Source: Rhodopseudomonas palustris (GTDB lineage: Bacteria; Pseudomonadota; Alphaproteobacteria; Rhizobiales; Xanthobacteraceae). From it: a DNA stretch of 64,000 bases. The number at the start of each line of letters is the position of its first letter. Positions within the stretch are counted from its first letter, which is position 1. Positions 1 to 7,541 of this stretch are shown piece after piece. The notes under the pieces were generated by a model. The model was not told where the DNA came from. It worked only from the letters and a program-made list of their open reading frames with translations, and did not search any database. The translations under genes were made by a program, and so were the position numbers. The DNA lies in the NCBI RefSeq assembly GCF_007005445.1, contig NZ_CP041387.1, positions 682,001-746,000 on the forward strand, written 5' to 3'.

Positions 1-2411
1 AGGTCGAACACACCGTCACCGAAGAGGTGCTGGCGGTCGATCTGGTGCGTGCCCAGCTCGCAGTCGCCGGCGGCGCGACGCTGGCCTCGCTCGGCCTCGA
101 TCAGCCCTCGGTGCCGCGGCCGCGCGGGTTCGCGATCCAGCTCCGCGTCAACATGGAGACGATGGACGCCAAAGGCGCGACCAAGCCGACCGGCGGTAAG
201 CTTGCGATCTTCGAGCCGCCATCCGGGCCCGGCGTCCGCGTCGATACGTTCGGCTATGCCGGCTACACCACCAGCGCGTCCTACGATTCACTGCTCGCCA
301 AGGTGATCGTGCATGGCCGCGGCGACTGGGCCGAGGCGGTCGCAAAGGCCGCGCGGACGCTGCGCGAATTCCGCATCGGCGGCGTTGCCACCAACGTGCC
401 GTTGCTGCAGGCGATCCTCGCGCACGCCGATTTCAAGGCCAATCGGGTCAGCACCAGCTTCATCGATCGCCATGTTGCCGAGCTGGTCGAGGCTGCGCAG
501 CAATTCGACCATCCGCTGATCGCGACCGAAGGCGCCGACCCGCGCGGCAGCAGCCCGACGGCTACTTCGGAGCCGGTCCCCGAGGGCGCGGTCGCGATTG
601 CCGCGCCGCTGCAGGGCACTGTGGTGGCGATCACGGTCGCGGAAGGCGACGTGGTGCGGCCGGGGCAGCAGCTCGCGGTGATCGAGTCGATGAAGATGGA
701 GCATCTGGTCGCGGCCGAGCAGGGCGGGCGCATCCGGCGTATCGTCGCCGCCGACGGCGTGACGCTGATGCAGGGCGAGCCGATCCTGTATCTCGAGCCG
801 CAGGACGTCGAAGGCGACCACGTCGTCGCCGAAGAGGATATCGATCTCGACGCGATCCGGCCGGACCTCGCCGAGATGCTGGCGCGGCAGGCCAACACCC
901 TCGACGAGAACCGGCCGGACTCGGTGGGGCGGCGGCGCAAGACCAATCAGCGCACCGCGCGCGAGAACATCGCGCAGCTCGTCGACGACGGCTCGTTCAT
1001 GGAATACGGCAGCCTGGCGATCGCCGGCCAGCGCCGCCGCCGTTCGCTCGACGATTTGATCAAGAACACCCCGGCTGACGGCCTCGTCACCGGTGTGGCC
1101 ACCGTCAATGCCGCGGAGTTCGGCGAGCACGCCGCGCGCTGCATGGTGATCGCCTACGATTACACCGTGCTGGCCGGCACCCAGGGCCACATGAACCACA
1201 AGAAGATCGACCGGATGCTGACGCTGGTCGAGCAGTGGCGGATGCCGCTGGTGTTCTACGCCGAAGGCGGCGGCGGCCGGCCCGGCGATACCGATCGGCT
1301 CGGCATGACCGGTCTCGACGGTCCATCCTTCGTGCAGTTCGCCAAGCTGTCCGGCCTGGTGCCGGTGGTCGGCGTCGTCTCCGGCTATTGCTTCGCCGGC
1401 AACGCCGCGATGCTCGGCTGCTGCGACGTCATCATCGCCACCCAGAACGCCTCGATCGGCATGGGCGGGCCGGCGATGATCGAGGGCGGCGGCCTCGGCG
1501 TTTATCATCCGGCCGAGGTCGGACCGGTGTCGTTCCAGTCGCCGAACGGCGTGGTCGATATTCTGGTGCAGGACGAAGAGGAGGCGACCCGGGTCGCGCA
1601 GAAATATCTGTCCTACTTCCAGGGCGCGGTGAGCGAATGGAAGGCGCCGGACCAGCGGCTGCTGCGCCGGGCGATCCCGGAGAACCGGCTGCGGGTCTAC
1701 GACATCCGCAATGTCATCGATCTTATCGCGGATGAAGATTCGGTGCTCGAACTGCGCCGCGATTTCGGCGTCGGCATGATCACCGCCTTCATCCGGATCG
1801 AGGGCAAGCCATTCGGTCTGATCGCCAACAATCCGAAGCATCTCGGCGGCGCGATCGACGCCGACGCCGGCGACAAGGCGGCGCGCTTCCTGCAGCTCTG
1901 CGACGCATTCGACATTCCGATCGTGTCGCTGTGCGACACGCCCGGCTTCATGGTCGGCCCCGAGGCCGAGAAGACCGCGATCGTCCGTCATGTTGCGCGG
2001 ATGTTCGTCACCGGGGCCAGCCTCACCGTGCCGCTGTTCGGCATCGTGCTGCGCAAGGGCTACGGCCTCGGCGCGCAGTCGATGATCGGCGGCGGCTTCC
2101 ACGCCTCGTTCTTCACCGCGGCTTGGCCAACCGGTGAATTCGGCGGCATGGGGCTGGAGGGCTATGTGCGCCTCGGCTTCCGCAAGGAGATGGAGGCAAT
2201 CGCCGATCCGGCCGAGCGCGAGGCTTACTACAAGAACAAGGTCGCAGAGCTGTATGCCAACGGCAAGGCGGTCTCGATCGCGTCGGTGTTCGAGATCGAC
2301 AATGTGATCGATCCGGCCGAGACGCGGCGCTGGGTCATGGCCGGGCTGCGCTCGGTGCCGACGCCGCCGAAGCGCACCGAGCGCAAGCGGCCCTGCATCG
2401 ATACCTGGTAG
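1..2411 (+). CDS. Single-chain biotin-dependent acyl-CoA carboxylase, 5'-truncated
   Basis: The reading frame is already open at base 3, so the N-terminal biotin carboxylase half lies outside the window. What is visible begins in the end of the biotin carboxylase domain (QVEHTVTEEV-like start, then the B/C cap around bases 130-480). A biotinyl carrier domain follows, with the biotin-accepting lysine in ESMKMEH (lysine codon 693-695). A full carboxyltransferase of the acetyl/propionyl-CoA type then fills roughly bases 900-2400, with glycine-rich oxyanion loops such as GMGGPAMIEGGG. All three activities on one chain match the long-chain acyl-CoA carboxylase type known from mycobacteria and R. 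palustris. The exact acyl-CoA substrate cannot be read from sequence. Confidence 0.87.
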   Translation, partial: VEHTVTEEVLAVDLVRAQLAVAGGATLASLGLDQPSVPRPRGFAIQLRVNMETMDAKGATKPTGGKLAIFEPPSGPGVRVDTFGYAGYTTSASYDSLLAKVIVHGRGDWAEAVAKAARTLREFRIGGVATNVPLLQAILAHADFKANRVSTSFIDRHVAELVEAAQQFDHPLIATEGADPRGSSPTATSEPVPEGAVAIAAPLQGTVVAITVAEGDVVRPGQQLAVIESMKMEHLVAAEQGGRIRRIVAADGVTLMQGEPILYLEPQDVEGDHVVAEEDIDLDAIRPDLAEMLARQANTLDENRPDSVGRRRKTNQRTARENIAQLVDDGSFMEYGSLAIAGQRRRRSLDDLIKNTPADGLVTGVATVNAAEFGEHAARCMVIAYDYTVLAGTQGHMNHKKIDRMLTLVEQWRMPLVFYAEGGGGRPGDTDRLGMTGLDGPSFVQFAKLSGLVPVVGVVSGYCFAGNAAMLGCCDVIIATQNASIGMGGPAMIEGGGLGVYHPAEVGPVSFQSPNGVVDILVQDEEEATRVAQKYLSYFQGAVSEWKAPDQRLLRRAIPENRLRVYDIRNVIDLIADEDSVLELRRDFGVGMITAFIRIEGKPFGLIANNPKHLGGAIDADAGDKAARFLQLCDAFDIPIVSLCDTPGFMVGPEAEKTAIVRHVARMFVTGASLTVPLFGIVLRKGYGLGAQSMIGGGFHASFFTAAWPTGEFGGMGLEGYVRLGFRKEMEAIADPAEREAYYKNKVAELYANGKAVSIASVFEIDNVIDPAETRRWVMAGLRSVPTPPKRTERKRPCIDTW

Positions 2412-2448
2412 CAGCCGACGACTGTCTGAACGCATTGGGAGTGAGACG

Positions 2449-3402
2449 ATGACGCAAGCCGCTTTCGAGACGCCGATCGACGATACCGGCGAGGCGCTGG
2501 CCGGGCCGTGGCGACAGCCGCGGCAGATGCTGCATGCGCAGGTCTACGACTCGCACGCCTCGATCCACGACGACGCCACCGCGCAGAAGCTCGGCTTCAA
2601 GGGCGGCACCATCGAGGGCCCGACGCATTTCAGTCAGTTCGCGCCGCTGTGCGAACGGCTGTGGGGCAAGGAGTGGTTCGAAACCGGCTGCATCTCGGCG
2701 CATTATCGTAACGCTGCGTTCGAGGGCGAGGACGTTCAGGCGATCGCCGACAAGCCGGTGGCCGGTGCGCGCCATACCACCATCCGCATGGTCAAGCGCG
2801 ACGGCACCGAAGTGCTCCGCGGCACGGCCTCGGTCGGCCGCGACGCGCCGGCTTCGGCGCTCGACGTCCGGCTCACCGAGCTGAAGCCGTTGGCCGACCC
2901 GGTGATCCTGCGCGACATCTCGGTCGGCATGACGACCAAGACCCAGGCGGCGCAGATGGACCATGACCAGATCATGGGCGAGCTGTATCCGTTCTCGCTC
3001 GCCCAGAAGCTGGAAGTGATCACCGAGCCGTCGCCGTATTATCGGCCGGGCGGCGGGGCGCCGTGGGGCAAGGCGATCATCCCGCTGGAGATGCTGAGCG
3101 TGCTGTTCCAGTACCTCAGCAAGCAGGACGGATTGCCGGTGCGCGGCCCGGTGGTCGGCCTGTTCGCCGATCAGGAAATCCGGCTGATCCACGGGCCGCT
3201 GTTCGTCGGCGAGCCCTACCGGATCGAGCGCAAGGTGGTGGCGCTGTCCGGCAGCAAGCGGACCGAGAGCATGTGGGTGCGCAGCGAAGCCTATGACGCC
3301 ACCGGCCGCCTGGTCGCGACCATGCTGCTGAATTCGGCGACGCTGAAGGATTCCTACGCGCCCTATGCGCAGGAACACGCCGCGCTGTATCCGGCGGGAT
3401 AA
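2449..3402 (+). CDS. MaoC-like hotdog-fold protein
   Basis: 317 residues, starting 37 bases after the carboxylase stop and probably cotranscribed with it. The N-terminal half carries a hydratase-like hotdog signature (residues about 35-60: a Y-D-S-H segment, then GGTIEGPTHFSQF). The second half looks like another hotdog repeat (about 215-310, with PVVGLFADQEIRLIHG and VGEPY). This double-hotdog layout is typical of MaoC-type enoyl-CoA hydratases or thioesterase-like proteins. With the carboxylase next door, a role on the same CoA-linked acid pathway is likely but inferred. The canonical MaoC D-x-N-x-H catalytic motif is not obvious, so hydratase activity is uncertain. Confidence 0.65.
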   Translation: MTQAAFETPIDDTGEALAGPWRQPRQMLHAQVYDSHASIHDDATAQKLGFKGGTIEGPTHFSQFAPLCERLWGKEWFETGCISAHYRNAAFEGEDVQAIADKPVAGARHTTIRMVKRDGTEVLRGTASVGRDAPASALDVRLTELKPLADPVILRDISVGMTTKTQAAQMDHDQIMGELYPFSLAQKLEVITEPSPYYRPGGGAPWGKAIIPLEMLSVLFQYLSKQDGLPVRGPVVGLFADQEIRLIHGPLFVGEPYRIERKVVALSGSKRTESMWVRSEAYDATGRLVATMLLNSATLKDSYAPYAQEHAALYPAG

Positions 3403-3408
3403 TCCTGC

Positions 3409-3564
3409 CTATTGGGTCAGGAACAGGCTGGCGGCAATCGCCACCGTGATGATCGCGGTGGCGACCACGCCCGTGGTTTGCAGTGCGCCGAACCGGCGCA
3501 TCGCGAACGCGAAGGCGATGATGATCGCCGAGACGACGATCAGTCCCAGCTTGGCTTCGGTCAT
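3409..3564 (-). CDS. 51-residue membrane miniprotein
   Basis: The short minus-strand ORF begins MTEAKLGLIVVSAIIIAFAF and contains two hydrophobic segments (about residues 6-21 and 29-48) around a basic/polar loop (MRRFGAL). The start at 3564 is preceded by GAGGGG a few bases upstream. An in-frame extension to 3714 is possible but would be arginine-rich and would run through the nor regulatory region, so I reject it. It is convergent with the MaoC-like gene. I do not recognise a family; a small inner-membrane protein is all the sequence supports. Confidence 0.55.
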   Translation of the reverse strand: MTEAKLGLIVVSAIIIAFAFAMRRFGALQTTGVVATAIITVAIAASLFLTQ

Positions 3565-3617
3565 GGGCCCCTCATGGGTTGATTGGCGCGATCCTAGCGG
3601 CTGGCAGGAAGCGCTGT

Positions 3618-3668
3618 TTGTCGGGGCGCAAGCTGCGGTGAATTGCCTGCGAGTTTGTCGCGGCACAA
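3618..3668. promoter_or_regulatory. Two tandem NnrR/FNR-type boxes upstream of norE
   Basis: TTGTCGGGGCGCAA (3618-3631) and TTGTCGCGGCACAA (3655-3668) both fit the TTG-N8-CAA form of CRP/FNR-family operators, such as those bound by NnrR/DnrD NO-sensing regulators. They are 37 bases apart, and the proximal one ends 33 bases before the norE start. The placement suggests NO- or oxygen-dependent activation of norEFCBQD. No NnrR gene is in the window, so the regulator is inferred. Confidence 0.6.
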
Positions 3669-3701
3669 CGTTGCGGCGGGGGCGGCCTCTATCGTCGCGC
3701 C

Positions 3702-4310
3702 ATGACCGACGCAACCGCAGCGGGTGTGCCCGCGCTCTCCGACAGCACTGACAGCCGCGCCGCGTCCGGTGCCAGCGCGCTGGAGTCGCTCCCCGGTCAC
3801 CTGATGATGTGGGTGCTGATCTTCAGCGAACTCGCGGCTTTCGGCGCGTTGCTGATCGGGTTCCAGATCGCACGAGCGTTGCAGCCGGACGTTTTCTCGG
3901 CCGGGCAGGCGCAGCTCGACCCGGCGCTCGCCGCCGCCAATACACTCTGCCTGGTGTCCAGTGGCTGGTTCGCCGCCAAGGCCAGCGCAGCCGCTCGTAA
4001 CGGTGCGTGCGACGCGAGTTGGCGCTGGACCGTCGGTGCCTGTTTGCTCGGCGCGGCGTTCATCGCCATCAAGCTGTTCGAATACGCCGGTGAGATCGCC
4101 CGCGGTGCCGATATCGACGGCAGCACCTTCTTCACGCTGTACTTCTTGCTCACCGGGTTTCACCTGCTGCATGTCGCGCTCGGAATCGCGATCCTGCTCG
4201 GCGTCGCTTGGCGCGCCAATGCCGCCGCAGTCGAAAGCGGAACCTGCTTCTGGCACATGGTCGATCTGGTGTGGCTGGTGATGTTCCCGATCGTCTACCT
4301 GATGCGGTGA
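3702..4310 (+). CDS. norE: NorE, nitric oxide reductase accessory membrane protein
   Basis: 202 residues of the cytochrome c oxidase subunit III family. After a polar N-terminus of about 30 residues come roughly five transmembrane helices, including the HLMMWVLIFSELAAFGALL and FHLLHVALGIAILLGVAW segments typical of CoxIII/NorE. NorE is not catalytic; it supports assembly or activity of the NorCB nitric oxide reductase in the cytoplasmic membrane. It is the first gene of norEFCBQD, 4 bases before norF, and sits directly downstream of two NnrR-like boxes. Confidence 0.9.
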   Translation: MTDATAAGVPALSDSTDSRAASGASALESLPGHLMMWVLIFSELAAFGALLIGFQIARALQPDVFSAGQAQLDPALAAANTLCLVSSGWFAAKASAAARNGACDASWRWTVGACLLGAAFIAIKLFEYAGEIARGADIDGSTFFTLYFLLTGFHLLHVALGIAILLGVAWRANAAAVESGTCFWHMVDLVWLVMFPIVYLMR

Positions 4311-4314
4311 GGCG

Positions 4315-4584
4315 ATGATCCGGTTCACCCAGCGCCGGGATCGCAGCGCGATTGCTCTGCTACTGCTCACCATCCTCGGTGTTCTACTTAGCCGAGGCGC
4401 CGCGGCAGCGTTTGCCGGCGGCGCCGTGCTGATGATCGTCGCGGTGCTGAAGGCCCGCCTGGTCGTGCTCGATTATTTCGGGTTTCGCGGCACGCCCGGG
4501 CCGTGGCGGGCGTTGTTGTTCGGCTGGATCGCGCTGGTCGCGTGCGGTGCACTCGCCTCGCCATTGGTGCAGGCCCTTCGCTAA
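4315..4584 (+). CDS. norF: NorF, small nor-operon membrane protein
   Basis: 89 residues with about three hydrophobic helices and the motif LVVLDYFGFRG in the middle, as in NorF and cytochrome oxidase subunit IV-like proteins. It follows norE by 4 bases, so the two are translated from one message. Family members are needed for full NO reductase activity but carry no cofactor. Assignment rests on size, helix pattern and position between norE and norC. Confidence 0.82.
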   Translation: MIRFTQRRDRSAIALLLLTILGVLLSRGAAAAFAGGAVLMIVAVLKARLVVLDYFGFRGTPGPWRALLFGWIALVACGALASPLVQALR

Positions 4585-4596
4585 TCGTTCCGAACC

Positions 4597-4610
4597 TTGA
4601 GCCAGCACAA
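4597..4610. promoter_or_regulatory. NnrR/FNR-like box upstream of norC
   Basis: TTGAGCCAGCACAA is a TTG-N8-CAA palindrome in the 112-base gap between norF and norC, about 87 bases before the norC start. It could drive a second, internal promoter so that norCBQD is expressed apart from norEF. The left half-site (TTGAG) is weaker than the right (CACAA). Confidence 0.45.
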
Positions 4611-4696
4611 AGTTGCGGCGGTCCGGTCGATTAGTTTCGCAGGCGAAGCTGCAGCGCCGCACCTTCGCCTCCCCACATCGAAAAAGGAATCACGTG

Positions 4697-5149
4697 ATGG
4701 CTGAACGCCTCACCAAGTCTGCCGCGCGCAATGTGTTCTTCGGCGGCTCGGCCTTCTTCTTCGCGATCTTCGTCGGGCTCACCGCCCACAGCCACTATTA
4801 CATCGCGACCAAGTCGACCGACGCCTCGACACTGACCCCGTCGGTGGCCCGCGGCAAGCACGTCTGGGAAAAGAACTCCTGCATCAACTGCCACACCCTG
4901 CTCGGCGAGGGTGCGTATTTCGCCCCCGAGCTCGCCAATGTCTGGGTGCGCTGGGGCGGCGACAAGGATCCGGCCCAGGCCCGCGAAATGCTGAAATCCT
5001 GGATGGCGTCGCAGCCCTCCGGCGTCCCGGGGCGGCGGCAGATGCCGCAATTCCACCTGACCGATCAGGAGGTCGGCGATCTGGCTGATTTCCTGGAATG
5101 GACCAGCAAGATCAAGACGCAAAACTGGCCGCCGAACGACGCCGGCTGA
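4697..5149 (+). CDS. norC: NorC, cytochrome c subunit of nitric oxide reductase
   Basis: 150 residues. One N-terminal membrane anchor (about residues 12-35) is followed by a periplasmic class I cytochrome c domain with the heme site CINCH and a likely methionine ligand in RRQMPQF. It receives electrons from periplasmic donors and passes them to NorB. The start at 4697 is chosen because AAGGAA lies 7 bases upstream; a longer in-frame start would add a basic, non-membrane leader. norB follows after 36 bases. Confidence 0.95.
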   Translation: MAERLTKSAARNVFFGGSAFFFAIFVGLTAHSHYYIATKSTDASTLTPSVARGKHVWEKNSCINCHTLLGEGAYFAPELANVWVRWGGDKDPAQAREMLKSWMASQPSGVPGRRQMPQFHLTDQEVGDLADFLEWTSKIKTQNWPPNDAG

Positions 5150-5185
5150 ACCGACCTCGCGCATCCGCATCAGAAAGACCTCGTG

Positions 5186-6532
5186 ATGAAATATCAAACC
5201 CAAAAGGTCGCGCTGCTGTATTTCTACGGCGCGTTGACGCTGTTCCTCGCTCAGGTGACGTTCGGTGTGCTCGCCGGCACCATCTACGTGCTGCCGAACA
5301 CGCTGTCGGAGCTGCTGCCCTTCAACATCGTCCGGATGATCCACACCAACGCGCTGATCGTCTGGCTGCTGATGGGCTTCATGGGCTGCGCCTATTATCT
5401 GGTGCCCGAAGAGGCTGAAAACGAGCTGTTCAGCCCGTTGCTGGCGAAAGTGCAGTTCTGGCTGTTCTTCGGCGCCGCCGGCGCCGCTGTGGTCGGCTAT
5501 CTGTTCCACTATCACGAGGGCCGCGAATTCCTCGAGCAGCCATTCGTGATCAAGATCGGCATCGTCGTGGTCTGCCTGATCTTCCTGTTCAACATCACCA
5601 TGACGGTGCTGAAGGGACGCAAGACCACCATCACCAACATCCTGCTGTTCGGGCTGTGGGGCGTGGCGATCTTCTTCCTGTTCGCGTTCTACAATCCCAT
5701 CAACCTCGCGCTCGACAAAATGTACTGGTGGTACGTCGTGCACCTCTGGGTCGAGGGCGTGTGGGAGCTGATCATGGCGTCGGTGCTGGCGTTTCTGATG
5801 ATCAAGCTCAACGGCATCGACCGCGAAGTGGTCGAGAAGTGGCTGTACGTCATCGTCGGCCTCGCGCTGTTTTCCGGTATCCTCGGCACCGGGCACCACT
5901 ATTACTGGATCGGCGCGCCGGGTTACTGGCAGTGGATCGGTTCGCTGTTCTCGACCCTCGAAGTCGCGCCGTTCTTCACCATGGTGGTGTTCACCGTGCA
6001 GATGACCTGGAAGGCCGGCCGCAAGCATGAGAACCGCGCCGCGCTATTGTGGTCGGTGGGCTGCTCGGTGATGGCATTCTTCGGCGCCGGCGTGTGGGGC
6101 TTCCTGCACACGCTGTCCAGCGTAAACTACTACACCCACGGCACCCAGGTCACCGCGGCGCACGGCCATCTCGCCTTCTTCGGCGCCTATGTGATGCTGA
6201 ACCTGGCGATGATGACCTACGCGATCCCGCAGCTCCGCGGCCGCGCGCCTTACAACCAGGCGCTGTCGATCGCCAGCTTCTGGCTGATGTGCACGGCGAT
6301 GAGCGTGATGACCTTCGCGCTGACCTTCGCCGGCGTCATTCAGGTACATCTGCAGCGCGTGCTCGGCCAGAGCTACATGGAGGTGCAGGACCAGGTCGCG
6401 CTGTTTTACTGGGTGCGGCTCGGCTCCGGCGTCGCCGTTCTGATCTCCGCGCTGATGTTCGTCTGGGCGATCCTCGTCGCCGGACGCACCAAGCAGGCCA
6501 CGCTGACTGGCGTCCTGCAGCCGGCCGAATAG
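5186..6532 (+). CDS. norB: NorB, catalytic subunit of nitric oxide reductase
   Basis: 448 residues, about 12 transmembrane helices, of the heme-copper oxidase superfamily. It reduces 2 NO to N2O at a heme b3/non-heme iron centre in the cytoplasmic membrane. Visible ligand motifs: HLWVEGVWE (FeB histidine plus the diagnostic glutamate), GTGHHYYW (two FeB histidines) and HGHLAFFGAY (heme b and b3 histidines). The length is standard for the cNOR type and there is no quinol-oxidase N-terminal extension, consistent with the separate NorC. ATG 5186 is preferred over an adjacent GTG at 5183. Confidence 0.96.
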   Translation: MKYQTQKVALLYFYGALTLFLAQVTFGVLAGTIYVLPNTLSELLPFNIVRMIHTNALIVWLLMGFMGCAYYLVPEEAENELFSPLLAKVQFWLFFGAAGAAVVGYLFHYHEGREFLEQPFVIKIGIVVVCLIFLFNITMTVLKGRKTTITNILLFGLWGVAIFFLFAFYNPINLALDKMYWWYVVHLWVEGVWELIMASVLAFLMIKLNGIDREVVEKWLYVIVGLALFSGILGTGHHYYWIGAPGYWQWIGSLFSTLEVAPFFTMVVFTVQMTWKAGRKHENRAALLWSVGCSVMAFFGAGVWGFLHTLSSVNYYTHGTQVTAAHGHLAFFGAYVMLNLAMMTYAIPQLRGRAPYNQALSIASFWLMCTAMSVMTFALTFAGVIQVHLQRVLGQSYMEVQDQVALFYWVRLGSGVAVLISALMFVWAILVAGRTKQATLTGVLQPAE

Positions 6533-6588
6533 GCCCCCTGGCGGCCACGGCAATCCGTGGCCGCTCTTTTCCATTCACGGAGATCGCC

Positions 6589-7401
6589 ATGAAGCCCGCT
6601 CTGCACGCCATCGACGCGACGCTGCCCGCTCCGCCACCCTACACGCCCGCCGGCAACGAATGCGCGCTGTTCGAGCACGCCTGGAAGCGGCGGGTGCCGC
6701 TGCTGCTGAAGGGGCCGACCGGCTGCGGCAAGACCCGCTTCGTCGCCCATATGGCGGCGCGGCTCGGCCTGCCGCTGTTCACGGTGTCCTGCCATGACGA
6801 TCTCACCGCGGCGGATCTCACCGGCCGCTACCTGCTGAAGGGTGGCGAGACGGTGTGGGTCGATGGTCCGCTGACCCGCGCGGTGCGGGAAGGCGGCATC
6901 TGTTATCTCGACGAGGTGGTCGAGGCGCGCAAGGACGTCGCGGTGGTGCTGCATCCGCTGGCTGACGATCGCCGTGTGCTGCCGCTGGAGCGCACCGGCG
7001 AGGAGCTGCAGGCGCCGCCGCATTTCATGCTCGTGGTGTCCTACAACCCTGGCTACCAGAGCCTGCTCAAGGCGCTGAAGCCGTCGACCCGGCAGCGTTT
7101 CGCCGCGATCGAGTTCGGCTTCCTCGCGCCCGAACGGGAGATCGCCGTGGTGGCCGCCGAGAGCGGCCTGCCGAGCGAGCGAGTCGCGCCGCTGGTCGCG
7201 CTCGCCGGCCGGCTGCGCAAGCTCAAGGGCCATGATCTCGAAGAGGGCGTGTCGACCCGGCTATTGGTGTATTGCGCCAGCCTGATCGGCGAAGGCCTCC
7301 CGGTGCGCGACGCCGTGCTCGCCGGTCTGATCGAGCCGTTGACCGACGACGCGGATGTGAAGGCCGCACTGATCGAAGTCGCCGGCGCGGTGATTGGATA
7401 G
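6589..7401 (+). CDS. norQ: NorQ, MoxR-type AAA+ ATPase
   Basis: 270 residues. Walker A is GPTGCGKT and Walker B is GGICYLDEV, with the AAA+ arginine region around STRQRFAAIEF, as in the NorQ/CbbQ group of MoxR ATPases. Together with NorD it inserts the non-heme iron or otherwise activates NorCB. The start at 6589 follows a GGAGA ribosome site. It begins 56 bases after norB and is followed by norD after a palindromic repeat. Confidence 0.93.
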   Translation: MKPALHAIDATLPAPPPYTPAGNECALFEHAWKRRVPLLLKGPTGCGKTRFVAHMAARLGLPLFTVSCHDDLTAADLTGRYLLKGGETVWVDGPLTRAVREGGICYLDEVVEARKDVAVVLHPLADDRRVLPLERTGEELQAPPHFMLVVSYNPGYQSLLKALKPSTRQRFAAIEFGFLAPEREIAVVAAESGLPSERVAPLVALAGRLRKLKGHDLEEGVSTRLLVYCASLIGEGLPVRDAVLAGLIEPLTDDADVKAALIEVAGAVIG

Positions 7402-7415
7402 TCGGCCTCTCTTCA

Positions 7416-7513
7416 GTCATTCCGGGGCGCCGCGCAGCGGCAAACCCGGAATCTCTCTCGATAACAATCTCGGGAGTCCGGGTTCGCGAGCTGCGCTCGC
7501 GCCCCGGAATGAC
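7416..7513. repeat. Dispersed palindromic repeat, family A, copy 1
   Basis: The element starts GTCATTCCGGGGCGCC and ends with the inverse CGCCCCGGAATGAC, with CCCGGAATCTC and GAGTCCGGG inside, so it can fold into a long hairpin. It fills the norQ-norD gap. The same element, diverged, is at 21645-21739. It looks like a REP/MITE-type non-coding element common in Bradyrhizobiaceae. Confidence 0.75.
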
Positions 7514-7541
7514 TCCTTGGGATTTCGCTGGAGCGGACGCC

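Noticed and set aside
288..2435. 715-codon minus-strand frame over the carboxylase
   Set aside because: Shadow of the carboxylase, which has clear biotin and carboxyltransferase motifs; the antisense product is rich in R, H, D and A with no fold signature.
4631..6028. 465-codon minus-strand frame opposite norC/norB
   Set aside because: Shadow of NorB, whose metal-ligand motifs are unambiguous on the plus strand.
6049..6588. Upstream extension of norQ
   Set aside because: The extension overlaps norB in another frame and lacks AAA+ sequence; a good ribosome site and start lie at 6589.
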